DNA of 64,000 nucleotides from the NCBI GenBank assembly GCA_964627535.1, contig CAZVJW010000011.1, positions 1 to 64,000 of the forward strand, given 5' to 3'. Below the pieces are notes generated by a model. It was given only the letters and a program-made list of their open reading frames with translations, was not told the origin of the DNA and made no database searches. Origin of the DNA: UBA1447 sp964627535 (GTDB taxonomy: Bacteria; Bacillota; Clostridia; Oscillospirales; Acutalibacteraceae). Of the stretch, positions 44,565 to 52,965 are shown piece after piece (position 1 is the stretch's first letter; every line of letters starts with the position of its first letter). The position numbers were made by a program, and so were the translations under genes.

Positions 44565-45773
44565 ATGATTAAAAGAGAACTATACATTCAAAGAATCAGA
44601 CCGTTTTTTAACAAAAATATTGTTAAGATTTTAGTCGGTATGCGCCGAAGCGGAAAATCGGTAATGCTTGAGCTTATAAAAAACGAACTAATGGAAACAG
44701 GCGCAAAAGAAGAACAGTTTATTTTTGTAAATTTTGAGTCCGAAAAGAACAGCCATTTAAAACATGCCGAAGCTTTGTATAAATTTGTTTCCGACAGAAC
44801 TGAAAAGATAACCGGGAAGACTTATATTATGCTGGATGAAATACAGGAAGTGCAAGAATGGCAGAAGATAATCAATTCATTTATGGTTGATTTTGATGCT
44901 GATATTTATATCACAGGGTCAAATGCGAAGCTGCTGTCCGGTGAGTTTGCAACATACCTTGCGGGCCGGTACGTTGAGATTGTTATTTATCCATTCTCTT
45001 ATAATGAAGTTTTAGACTTGTATAAAGCAAATACAAATGACTTTGACGAAAATGAGGTATTTCTTGAATACTTGCAATTCGGGGGGATGCCATTTTTGTT
45101 TGAGATAGGTTACAATTCGGAAGCATCTGTTCAGTATCTGACAGATATTTATAATTCAGTTATTCTCAAGGATGTGGTGCAAAGAAACCGTATCCGTGAT
45201 GTTGAGCTGCTTGACAGGATTATCAAATTCATTATTTCAAATGTGGGTTCAACCTTCTCTTCAAAAAGCATATCCGACTATTTGAAAAGTGAGCAAAGAA
45301 CCGTTGCGCCGGAAACGGTTTACAATTATATTACTGCCTGTGAGAATGCTTTTTTGTTTAGCCGGGCAGCAAGGCAGGATTTAATCGGCAAGACCATATT
45401 AAAAACACAAGAGAAGCTTTTTTTAAGCGACCACGGGATTAGAGAAGCTATTTACGGCAATAACCGCAGAGATGCGGAAAAGACACTTGAAAATATTGTA
45501 TATATGGAACTTTTACGGCGAGGTTACAATGTTACCATTGGGAGCATTAACGGAAAGGAAATTGATTTTGTGGCCGAAAAAAGAAACGAAAAGTTATATA
45601 TTCAGGTCACCTATGTGATGGAAAAAGAAGATACAATAAGCAGGGAATTTGAACCCCTTTTAGCTATCAGGGATAACTATCCGAAATTTGTCATTTCTAT
45701 GCTTGATGAGATAGACATGAGCAGAGATGGTATACGGCATATGAATATTCGTGATTTTTTGAAGTCAAATTGA
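44565..45773 (+). CDS. AAA-type ATPase with DUF4143 C-terminus
   Basis: A 402-residue ATP-binding protein. Walker A is GMRRSGKS (25-32), Walker B YIMLDEIQ (87-94) with a sensor-like ITGSNAKLL. The C-terminal DUF4143 region contains GKEIDFVAEKRNEKLYIQV, resembling a PD-(D/E)XK nuclease core. This family is found in many bacteria and archaea with unknown function; links to mobile DNA or defence have been suggested. AAGGAG precedes the ATG. It is A/T-rich, like metG and the NERD gene around it. Confidence 0.85.
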   Translation: MIKRELYIQRIRPFFNKNIVKILVGMRRSGKSVMLELIKNELMETGAKEEQFIFVNFESEKNSHLKHAEALYKFVSDRTEKITGKTYIMLDEIQEVQEWQKIINSFMVDFDADIYITGSNAKLLSGEFATYLAGRYVEIVIYPFSYNEVLDLYKANTNDFDENEVFLEYLQFGGMPFLFEIGYNSEASVQYLTDIYNSVILKDVVQRNRIRDVELLDRIIKFIISNVGSTFSSKSISDYLKSEQRTVAPETVYNYITACENAFLFSRAARQDLIGKTILKTQEKLFLSDHGIREAIYGNNRRDAEKTLENIVYMELLRRGYNVTIGSINGKEIDFVAEKRNEKLYIQVTYVMEKEDTISREFEPLLAIRDNYPKFVISMLDEIDMSRDGIRHMNIRDFLKSN

Positions 45774-45802
45774 GTATATGAAAATTGAAAACAGATTTTT
45801 AC

Positions 45803-45831
45803 TTGTTTATTTCATTTGTCTATCGTATAAT
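45803..45831 (+). promoter_or_regulatory. promoter of the NERD-HRDC gene
   Basis: TTGTTT (45803-45808), 17-bp spacer, perfect TATAAT (45826-45831), 31 bases before the start codon. Confidence 0.65.
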
Positions 45832-45862
45832 AATATAAAATTGACATAAAGGGAGATTGGCA

Positions 45863-46945
45863 ATGTCTTTAATTGATTCAGTAAAAGAAGTGATTTCACA
45901 AAAAGATGCAACAATAAAAGGGCCGGTTTTATACAAGGCCGACTGTGATTCAAAAGATCAACTTGAAAAGTTAAAAGAATTGTCGAAAATCGCTCCTAAA
46001 AGTATTAAGTCTCAAATCGACTTAGATATAACTCTGCTTTCGCATGGTATTATTGGAGAGGAGAATGTTGTTTTTGAATTGTGCAACAGCTACTTGCCGA
46101 TTATTATTTTGCATGATCTGCATATAGAGTACAATGGGTTAACAACTCAGATCGATTTTTTAGTTATTACGAAAAAAATCAATTTGATTATTGAGTGCAA
46201 AAACCTCTTTGGAAATATTGAGGTAAATAGTAACGGGGATTTTATCCGTTCTACGGAGTATAAAAAGAAAGAGGGTATCTATAGCCCTGTTACTCAAAAC
46301 ACCAAGCATCTTGAAATGATTAAGAAAATCAAAGCGGACAAAGCAAAAAATCTGTTGATAAAAACATCACTTCTGACATATTTCAATACTTTTTATAAGT
46401 CAGTTGTTGTTCTTGCAAATCCCAAAACAGTTATAGACTTAAAATGCGCTAAAAAAGAGATTAAGGACCAAATTATTAGGTGTGATCAGTTGATTGATTA
46501 TATCAAACAAATGTTAAAAAACAGCAAAGAACTTGAGTCTCCCGAGAAAGAAATGTACGCAATGGCAGATTTCTTTTTGGGTTTGCATACACCGAATACA
46601 ACTGATTATACAAAGAAATATCACCTTGAAGAAAGCACTACATATGAAAGCAATAACCGTGAATCAAGAAAAAATCAACCGGCAGCAAAAGAAGCCACAC
46701 CTGCAATGGTCAATGTAGGCTTAGAAGACACCCCTCTATACAAAGAATTAAAGCAATATCGACTTGAAACCAGTAAAGCGGAAGGCAACAAAGCCTTTTT
46801 CGTTTTCAGCAATGCGCAGTTGGAGGCTATCATTGCAGCTATGCCTAAAACACTTGAAGATGTTAGAAAGATATCCGGATTTGGTGAGGAAAAATGTAGA
46901 AGATATGGAAATGCAATTTTGGAGATAGTGAAAAAATATAGTTGA
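45863..46945 (+). CDS. NERD and HRDC domain protein
   Basis: About 360 residues. A NERD (nuclease-related) domain spans about 55-150: GIIGEENVVFEL, then TTQIDFLVITKKINLIIECKN with the D and ExK residues of a nuclease-like core. A linker rich in charged residues follows, and a C-terminal HRDC domain (about 290-360) with MPKTLEDVRKISGFGEEKCR, usually a DNA-binding module of helicases. The two-domain layout suggests a DNA-processing protein. ATG 45863 has GGGAG upstream. It has its own promoter. Confidence 0.85.
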   Translation: MSLIDSVKEVISQKDATIKGPVLYKADCDSKDQLEKLKELSKIAPKSIKSQIDLDITLLSHGIIGEENVVFELCNSYLPIIILHDLHIEYNGLTTQIDFLVITKKINLIIECKNLFGNIEVNSNGDFIRSTEYKKKEGIYSPVTQNTKHLEMIKKIKADKAKNLLIKTSLLTYFNTFYKSVVVLANPKTVIDLKCAKKEIKDQIIRCDQLIDYIKQMLKNSKELESPEKEMYAMADFFLGLHTPNTTDYTKKYHLEESTTYESNNRESRKNQPAAKEATPAMVNVGLEDTPLYKELKQYRLETSKAEGNKAFFVFSNAQLEAIIAAMPKTLEDVRKISGFGEEKCRRYGNAILEIVKKYS

Positions 46946-46973
46946 GTATTTAATGCAAAGTTAAAATTCAAAA

Positions 46974-46995
46974 CGCTCCGGAGCAATCCGGAGCG
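46974..46995. terminator. bidirectional terminator
   Basis: CGCTCCGGA/TCCGGAGCG with a 4-nt loop, between the convergent NERD and HAD genes. The stem is the same as at 33994-34015. Confidence 0.75.
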
Positions 46996-47014
46996 CATGT
47001 TTTACCCTATTCTA

Positions 47015-47674
47015 TTATTCCTCTGTTATTATCTCAAACAACTCATCCGTATCCCCAACAATGTAATCCGCCCCGGCTTCTTCGAATTCCTCCCGGCTGC
47101 CGTAACCGAACAGTACCCCCGCGCTATCAACTCCAGCGCCTTGAGCGCCTTTGATATCAAAAGAACGGTCGCCGACCATCAGCACCTTAGCACCAATGGG
47201 CAGGTTAAGGTTTTCAATAGCCCGCAGAACTATTTTGGTCTTGTCGGTATGGATATACGAAAAGTCGGACCCGCAGATAACGTCAAACAAACCCGAAATA
47301 TTTAAATTTTCCGCTATTCTGCGTAAAAATACTTCCGGTTTGGAGCTTGCGATGCCGACCTTTATATTTTCCGCTTTCAGTTTGTGAAAAAGCTCTTCCA
47401 TGCCATCATACAACACCAGTTCGAATATGCCTTTTACGGAATAGTATTCCCTGTATTCTATAATAGCCGCATCACAGGCTTCATCGTCAAAGCCTAATAT
47501 GGTTTTGAAGCTGTCATGCAGGGGCGGACCGATAAAATATCTTAACTTATCCGCTTCCGGCGGCTCGATTCCTTTCGAGGCAAGGACATGGTAGACACCG
47601 TTAAAAATCCCCTCACCCGTGTCGGCAACGGTTCCGTCAAAATCAAAAAGTACTGCGTCATAATTTTTGCTCAT
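47015..47674 (-). CDS. HAD-family hydrolase, phosphoglycolate phosphatase-like
   Basis: A 219-residue HAD phosphatase. The nucleophile motif is LFDFDGTVADTG near residue 9-20, motif II GIASSKPE, and motif III/IV VGDRSFDIKGAQGAGV. The cap type fits the PGP/PGMB group (5'-nucleotidase or phosphoglycolate phosphatase). GGGAG precedes the ATG. Monocistronic. A second HAD protein is encoded at 59849. Confidence 0.85.
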   Translation of the reverse strand: MSKNYDAVLFDFDGTVADTGEGIFNGVYHVLASKGIEPPEADKLRYFIGPPLHDSFKTILGFDDEACDAAIIEYREYYSVKGIFELVLYDGMEELFHKLKAENIKVGIASSKPEVFLRRIAENLNISGLFDVICGSDFSYIHTDKTKIVLRAIENLNLPIGAKVLMVGDRSFDIKGAQGAGVDSAGVLFGYGSREEFEEAGADYIVGDTDELFEIITEE

Positions 47675-47727
47675 TTTTATCTCCCTAAAATTTATATCGG
47701 TCAGTAGTTTAACATACCTTTGAACAA

Positions 47728-47756
47728 TTTACAATTGCGGAATGATATGATATACT
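47728..47756 (+). promoter_or_regulatory. promoter of the aminotransferase gene
   Basis: TTTACA (47728-47733), 17-bp spacer, TATACT (47751-47756), 33 bases before the ATG at 47790. Confidence 0.6.
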
Positions 47757-47789
47757 AAACTTTAATTTGAATTTACGAAGGTGAAAAAC

Positions 47790-48977
47790 ATGAATTATGA
47801 GTTTTCAAACCGCATTTCCTCCCTCCAGCCGTCGCTTATCCGCGAAATCCTGAAAGCAACCGCAAACTCGGATGTCATTCCGTTTTCGGCGGGCAATCCC
47901 GCGCCGGAGGCTTTCCCCATTGACGCTGTTAGGGAGATTTCCGCGGATATCTTTGCCAACAGGCCGATTTTGGCGCTGCAGTACGGCGTGACGGAAGGGT
48001 ATGAACCGCTCCGCCAAAGAGTAGCTGCTTATGTGAAGCAGAAACATAATATCGGCAGGGACTTTGACAGCTTGATGATTACAAGCGGCGCGACCCAGGT
48101 GATGGATTTGGCAACCAAGGTCTTGTGCAACGAGGGTGATACGGTACTTTGCGAATCACCATCGTTTATCGGTTCGCTGAACTGTTTCCGTTCTTATAAG
48201 GCTAAGCTCAGGGGTATTAATATGGAGGCGGACGGCCTTTGCGTTGATGAGCTTGAGCAGGCGCTGAAAGAAGAAAAAAATGTCCGATTTATCTATGTTA
48301 TCCCGAACTTTCAAAATCCGTCGGGCGCGACGATGTCTTTGGCAAAGCGCAAGGCGATTTACGAGCTTGCCAAAAAATACGATGTGATAATTTTGGAGGA
48401 CAACCCGTACGGCGACACGCGCGTGTCGGGTGTGGACCTGCCTTCAATCAAGAGCATGGACGAAGACGGCATTGTTATTTATGCAGGCTCTTTTTCAAAG
48501 ATTTTGGCGCCCGGCATAAGAGTAGGCTTCTCGGTAGCTCCGGCGCCGGTTATTGCAAAAATGACCGTCGGCAAGCAGGCGGGCGATGTGCATACAACGA
48601 TGTTTTGCCAACTGTTGGTGAATGACTGGATGGAAAAATACGATTTCGAGGCGCACATCGAAAAAATCAAAAATATCTACCGCGGCAAACTGAATTTAAT
48701 GTGCGACCTAATTGACAGCGAGCTTGGCAACTTTGTAACATACAACCGTCCGGAAGGTGGCCTATTTGTCTGGTGCTGTTTGCCGGATGGGGTTGACATG
48801 CTCGGCTTCTGCAAGGCTGCGGTCGAAAGCAAGGTGGCCATTGTTCCGGGCTCAGCGTTTTTGGTGGACGAAACCGAGAAAACACAGGCGGTAAGGCTCA
48901 ACTTCTCCACACCGACAGATGAAAAGATTGTTGAGGGCATGAAAATTCTGGGAACGGTTGCGGATAAATTCAGATGA
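47790..48977 (+). CDS. PLP-dependent class I/II aminotransferase
   Basis: About 395 residues, fold type I, of the subgroup with 2-aminoadipate and aromatic aminotransferases related to MocR but without the HTH domain. Motifs: SAGNPAPEAFP at the start, ITSGATQVMDLATKVL, PNFQNPSGATMS, EDNPYGDTR and the Schiff-base Lys about 237 in AGSFSKILAPGIRVGF. Amino acid substrate unknown. ATG 47790 has GAAGG eight bases upstream; a GTG three codons earlier overlaps this site. Confidence 0.85.
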   Translation: MNYEFSNRISSLQPSLIREILKATANSDVIPFSAGNPAPEAFPIDAVREISADIFANRPILALQYGVTEGYEPLRQRVAAYVKQKHNIGRDFDSLMITSGATQVMDLATKVLCNEGDTVLCESPSFIGSLNCFRSYKAKLRGINMEADGLCVDELEQALKEEKNVRFIYVIPNFQNPSGATMSLAKRKAIYELAKKYDVIILEDNPYGDTRVSGVDLPSIKSMDEDGIVIYAGSFSKILAPGIRVGFSVAPAPVIAKMTVGKQAGDVHTTMFCQLLVNDWMEKYDFEAHIEKIKNIYRGKLNLMCDLIDSELGNFVTYNRPEGGLFVWCCLPDGVDMLGFCKAAVESKVAIVPGSAFLVDETEKTQAVRLNFSTPTDEKIVEGMKILGTVADKFR

Positions 48978-48981
48978 TTGC

Positions 48982-49075
48982 TGTAGGGGACGGGTTCTCC
49001 GTCCCGTGAATTGCAGGATATATAAATTGATATTATTTCAAACGAAAACTCGGGACGGAGAACCCGTCCCCTACA
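48982..49075. repeat. TGTAGGGGACGGG inverted-repeat element, copy 2 (94 bp)
   Basis: The 25-bp ends (48982-49006 and 49051-49075) are perfect inverse complements. Relative of the element at 30681-30805, with a shorter interior. It fills the spacer between the aminotransferase stop and the trpS ribosome site. Confidence 0.85.
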
Positions 49076-49094
49076 TATATCGGAGGACAAAATC

Positions 49095-50111
49095 ATGGAA
49101 AACACAACAAAGACCCCTGAAAAGAAGCAAAGAGTACTAAGTCTTATCCAGCCCACAGCCGTTCCGCACATCGGCAACTATCTCGGCGCTCTGAAAAATT
49201 GGAAACAAATGTCGCAGGAATATGACTGCGTTTACGGCGTTTGCGATTTGCACGCACTGACGGTGCGTCCGGAGCCGGCGCTGCTGCGCAAGCAAACGAT
49301 TGAAGGGTTCGCGCTTTTGCTTGCTATTGGTCTGGACCCGAATGAAACCGTGGTTTGCGTTCAAAGCCGAATTAACACCCACGCCCAACTTGCGTGGATA
49401 CTGAATTGCTATACACAATTCGGCGATGCTTCGCGCATGACTCAGTTTAAAGAAAAATCATTGAAACATGCCGATAACGTCAATGTCGGCTTGTTCACAT
49501 ATCCAACATTGATGGCAGCAGATATTTTAATCTATCAGGCGGATTTTGTGCCAATCGGCGAAGACCAAAAGCAGCACCTTGAGCTTTGCCGCGATATTGC
49601 TGAGCGGTTCAACGGGCTTTATGGTAAAACCTTCACCGTGCCGGAGCCGTTTATCGGTAAAGTCGGCGCAAGGGTTATGTCCCTGCAGGAGCCGGATAAA
49701 AAGATGTCAAAATCGGATAAAAATCCAAAAGCCTCCGTTTCCATGCTTGACGAGCCGGATGTTATTATGAAAAAATTCAAAAGCGCTGTGACGGATTCCG
49801 ATGCACTTGTACAATATGCGGAAGGAAAAGACGGCATAAACAACCTCATGTCCATCTATTCCTGCTGCACCGGTCTTGGGTTTGAAGCGATTGAAGCAGA
49901 GTTTGCCGGCAAAGGCTATGGGGACTTCAAGGTTGCGGTTGCTGAGGCGGTCATTGAAGAACTTCGGCCTTTCCAACAAAAGTATAAGGCACTTATCGGA
50001 GATACGGCGTATTTGAACGCATGCATCGACAAGGGGACCGAAACCGCGACACGGATTTCCCAGCGGACACTGGACAAGGTGATGAAAAAAGTCGGATTGT
50101 TGATGAAATAA
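49095..50111 (+). CDS. trpS: tryptophanyl-tRNA synthetase
   Basis: A 338-residue TrpRS, class I. The HIGH equivalent is PHIGN (24-28) in QPTAVPHIGNYLGALKNW, and KMSKS is at 203-207. Length matches the family. GGAGG precedes ATG. No T-box is found, unlike metG. A terminator follows directly. Confidence 0.96.
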   Translation: MENTTKTPEKKQRVLSLIQPTAVPHIGNYLGALKNWKQMSQEYDCVYGVCDLHALTVRPEPALLRKQTIEGFALLLAIGLDPNETVVCVQSRINTHAQLAWILNCYTQFGDASRMTQFKEKSLKHADNVNVGLFTYPTLMAADILIYQADFVPIGEDQKQHLELCRDIAERFNGLYGKTFTVPEPFIGKVGARVMSLQEPDKKMSKSDKNPKASVSMLDEPDVIMKKFKSAVTDSDALVQYAEGKDGINNLMSIYSCCTGLGFEAIEAEFAGKGYGDFKVAVAEAVIEELRPFQQKYKALIGDTAYLNACIDKGTETATRISQRTLDKVMKKVGLLMK

Positions 50112-50119
50112 CACGAATA

Positions 50120-50141
50120 AACGCCGTTTTCGAACGGCGTT
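50120..50141 (+). terminator. Rho-independent terminator
   Basis: AACGCCGTTTTCGAACGGCGTT, a perfect 9-bp stem with a 4-nt loop, ends in TTTATTT, nine bases after the trpS stop. Confidence 0.85.
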
Positions 50142-50168
50142 TTATTTAAACTGCTGAAATAAGTTGAA

Positions 50169-50221
50169 AATGCATAAAAACTCAAAATAATGCTTGATTA
50201 TTTGCATAAACAGTGTATAAT
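50169..50221 (+). promoter_or_regulatory. arg operon promoter with ARG box
   Basis: AATGCATAAAAACTCAAA (50169-50186) matches 14 of 18 positions of the Bacillus AhrC/ArgR box CATGAATAAAAATTCAAG as I know it. A half-site TGCATAAA recurs at 50203-50210 inside the promoter (TTGATT 50194-50199, 16-bp spacer, TATAAT 50216-50221). ArgR bound with arginine would block RNA polymerase. argR itself is not in this window. Confidence 0.65.
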
Positions 50222-50263
50222 GGCGTATATTATTTATTTTTGTGATTTTGGGAGGATTTAATA

Positions 50264-51484
50264 ATGAAAAAGATTAAAAAAGTTGTTTTAGCATATTCGG
50301 GAGGATTGGATACCTCGATCATTATACCGTGGCTGAAAGAAAACTATGATAACTGTGAAGTTATCGCAGTTTCCGGTGATGTCGGGCAGGGTACGGAGCT
50401 GGAAGGCCTTGAAGAAAAAGCGATTAAAACCGGCGCTTCCAAGCTTTATATCGAAGATTTAAAGAAAGAGTTTGTTGAAGATTATATTTTCCCCACCCTG
50501 AAGGCCGGCGCGGTTTACGAAAAGGATTACCTTTTAGGCACATCCTTTGCCCGCCCGATCATCGCGAAAAGAGTCGTTGAAATCGCGAAGGCGGAAGGCG
50601 CCGACGCCATATGCCACGGATGCACCGGCAAAGGCAACGACCAGGTAAGGTTTGAACTGACCATAAAAGCTTTCGCACCGGAAATGGAAATCATCGCCCC
50701 GTGGCGCATTTGGGATATCAAGTCCCGCGATGAAGAGATTGATTACGCCGAGGCAAGGAATATCCCGCTTAAAATCAACCGTGAAACCAACTATTCCAAG
50801 GATAAGAACCTTTGGCATCTTTCGCACGAGGGCTTGGATTTAGAAAGCCCCGCGAATGAGCCGCAATACAGCAAACCCGGCTTTTTGGAACTCTGCGTTG
50901 CACCCGAGCAGGCGCCGGATGAACCGACTTATGTGACAGTTTCTTTTGACAACGGCGTTCCGGTTGCTGTTGACGGCGAAAAACTCGGTCCGGTTGAGCT
51001 TGTTTACAAGCTGAACGAAATCGGCGGAAAAAACGCCATCGGCCTTGCGGATTTGGTGGAGAACAGGCTTGTGGGCATGAAGTCCAGAGGAGTATATGAA
51101 AATCCGGGTGGGGCAATTCTTTACAGAGCACACCAGGTGCTTGAAACAATTACATTGGACAGAGATACCCAGCACTACAAGGAAATAATAGCCCTTCGTT
51201 ATGCCGAGCTTGTTTATTTCGGGCAATGGTTTACCCCGCTCAGAACTGCTCTTGACGCCTTTGTCAACAAAACGCAGGAGACAGTTACAGGTGATGTACG
51301 CTTAAAATTGTACAAAGGCAGCATGATAAATGCCGGTGTTACCTCCCCCTATTCGCTTTACAGCGAAGCGTTCGCAACATTTGACCAGGATGAAGTTTAT
51401 AACCAGAAGGATGCCGCGGGCTTTATCAACCTATTTGGCTTGCCGATTAAAGTTAAAGCAATTTTGGACGAAGAGAGAAAATAA
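50264..51484 (+). CDS. argG: argininosuccinate synthase
   Basis: A 406-residue ArgG. The PP-loop AYSGGLDTS is at residues 10-18, followed by CHGCTGKGNDQVRFE and the citrulline/aspartate-binding EGLDLESP region. It joins citrulline and aspartate with ATP. GGGAGG precedes ATG. First gene of the arg operon and read from the ARG-box promoter. Confidence 0.97.
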   Translation: MKKIKKVVLAYSGGLDTSIIIPWLKENYDNCEVIAVSGDVGQGTELEGLEEKAIKTGASKLYIEDLKKEFVEDYIFPTLKAGAVYEKDYLLGTSFARPIIAKRVVEIAKAEGADAICHGCTGKGNDQVRFELTIKAFAPEMEIIAPWRIWDIKSRDEEIDYAEARNIPLKINRETNYSKDKNLWHLSHEGLDLESPANEPQYSKPGFLELCVAPEQAPDEPTYVTVSFDNGVPVAVDGEKLGPVELVYKLNEIGGKNAIGLADLVENRLVGMKSRGVYENPGGAILYRAHQVLETITLDRDTQHYKEIIALRYAELVYFGQWFTPLRTALDAFVNKTQETVTGDVRLKLYKGSMINAGVTSPYSLYSEAFATFDQDEVYNQKDAAGFINLFGLPIKVKAILDEERK

Positions 51485-51486
51485 AA

Positions 51487-51512
51487 TGTAGGGCGGGGGC
51501 TTGCTCCCGCCG
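51487..51512. repeat. TGTAGGGCGGGGGC hairpin
   Basis: TGTAGG followed by GCGGGGGC/GCTCCCGC-type self-complementary sequence fills the spacer between argG and argH. It resembles one end of the TGTAGGGGACGGG elements and may be a solo hairpin of a similar family. Confidence 0.5.
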
Positions 51513-51535
51513 TTGGGAAACGAAGAAGGTAGAAT

Positions 51536-52843
51536 ATGAATCTTTGGGCAGGGCGCTTCTCTAAAGAAGCCGACAAAAAAACGAATGACTTTAACTCCTC
51601 CATAGCGACCGACAGCCGGCTGTTCGCGGAGGATATCGACGGCAGCATTGCCCACGCTCAGATGCTGGGTAAGCAGGGGATCATCAGCGCTGCCAACTGC
51701 GAAAAAATCACCTTGGAACTTGAAAAAATCAAGGCGGAGATTATCGCCGGCGGGCTTCAGATAGATGCGGATGCCGAAGATATCCATACTTTTATCGAAG
51801 CAACCCTGACCGCCCGGATTGGCGACGCGGGCAAGCGACTGCATACCGCCCGCAGCAGGAACGACCAGGTTGCTTTGGATATTAAAATGTACCTCAAAAA
51901 AGAATGCGATGCTATAGGCTTGCAGGTTGATGAACTTATTAGCGTACTCCAAAAAAAGGCAAAGGAATATTCAAATGTTGTTATGCCCGGATACACGCAC
52001 CTTCAGCGCGCCCAACCGATCACCTTCGGCTATCATCTTTCGGCTTATGTTGAAATGTTCAAAAGAGATATCCATAGACTGTCAGACGCGAAACGCCGCA
52101 TGAATGTGTCGCCTCTCGGCAGCGGCGCGCTCGCGGGGACTACTTACCCCATAGACAGGCAGATGACAGCCGAGGCCTTAGGGTTTTCATCCTTTACAAA
52201 AAACACACTGGACGGCGTTGCGGACAGGGACTTTTGCCTTGAGCTTGCAAGCGATTGTTCCATACTGATGGTCCATCTTTCCCGCTTTTGCGAGGAGATT
52301 ATACTGTGGTGTTCCTGGGAATTCAAGTTTATTGAATTGGACGATGCTTTTTCAACCGGCTCAAGCATTATGCCGCAAAAAAAGAACCCCGATATTGCCG
52401 AATTGGTAAGAGGCAAAGCCGGCAGAGTTTTTGGCGATCTGATGGGATTATTAACCGTTATGAAAGGCTTGCCGCTTGCATACAATAAAGATATGCAGGA
52501 GGACAAAGACGCGATATTTGATGCGATTGATACCGTAAAACTTTGCTTAACCGCTTTTATACCGATGATTGACACCATGAAGGCACTGCCGGAAAACATG
52601 TTAAAAGCGGCGTCCGGCGGGTTTATCAACGCCACCGACTGCGCCGATTATCTTGTTTCAAAAGGCCTGGCTTTCAGGGATGCTTATAAAGCAACCGGCG
52701 AACTGGTTGCGCTGTGCCTTGAAAAGGGCGTAACGCTGGAAACCTTGCCGCTGGAAGATTATAAAAATGTTTGTGAGCTTTTTGATGACGGCGTTTATAG
52801 GGCGATTGATCTTGATAACTGCGTCAAAAGACGGGGAATGTAA
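51536..52843 (+). CDS. argH: argininosuccinate lyase
   Basis: A 435-residue ArgH of the fumarase/aspartase superfamily. HTARSRNDQVALD holds substrate-binding residues, TYTHLQ-type GYTHLQRAQP the catalytic His, and the signature loop GSSIMPQKKNPD the catalytic Ser near residue 280. It splits argininosuccinate to arginine and fumarate. GAAGGT precedes ATG. The C-terminus (VKRRGM) is a little short compared with many ArgH proteins (about 455-460). Confidence 0.96.
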   Translation: MNLWAGRFSKEADKKTNDFNSSIATDSRLFAEDIDGSIAHAQMLGKQGIISAANCEKITLELEKIKAEIIAGGLQIDADAEDIHTFIEATLTARIGDAGKRLHTARSRNDQVALDIKMYLKKECDAIGLQVDELISVLQKKAKEYSNVVMPGYTHLQRAQPITFGYHLSAYVEMFKRDIHRLSDAKRRMNVSPLGSGALAGTTYPIDRQMTAEALGFSSFTKNTLDGVADRDFCLELASDCSILMVHLSRFCEEIILWCSWEFKFIELDDAFSTGSSIMPQKKNPDIAELVRGKAGRVFGDLMGLLTVMKGLPLAYNKDMQEDKDAIFDAIDTVKLCLTAFIPMIDTMKALPENMLKAASGGFINATDCADYLVSKGLAFRDAYKATGELVALCLEKGVTLETLPLEDYKNVCELFDDGVYRAIDLDNCVKRRGM

Positions 52844-52844
52844 A

Positions 52845-52943
52845 CAATAGTTAGACAGTTGTTGGACGATAGTTGAACAATAGAAGGACAGTAGGAGAAC
52901 GATTGTACCGCCACTGTCTAACAACCGTACCACAATCGTCGAA
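52845..52943 (+). repeat. array of nine degenerate 11-bp units
   Basis: From directly after the argH stop codon, nine successive 11-bp units each begin with C, for example CAATAGTTAGA, CAGTTGTTGGA, CGATAGTTGAA, CAATAGAAGGA. No insertion or deletion breaks the 11-bp phase. The inverse complement of the consensus, TTCAACTATTG, is the unit of the array at 57579-57644. No coding role is seen. Confidence 0.7.
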
Positions 52944-52965
52944 CCAAAAAATGGATGTGAAATAA

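Noticed and set aside
52845..52943. 11-bp arrays as a CRISPR
   Set aside because: Units are contiguous, degenerate and far too short; there are no spacers and no cas genes.
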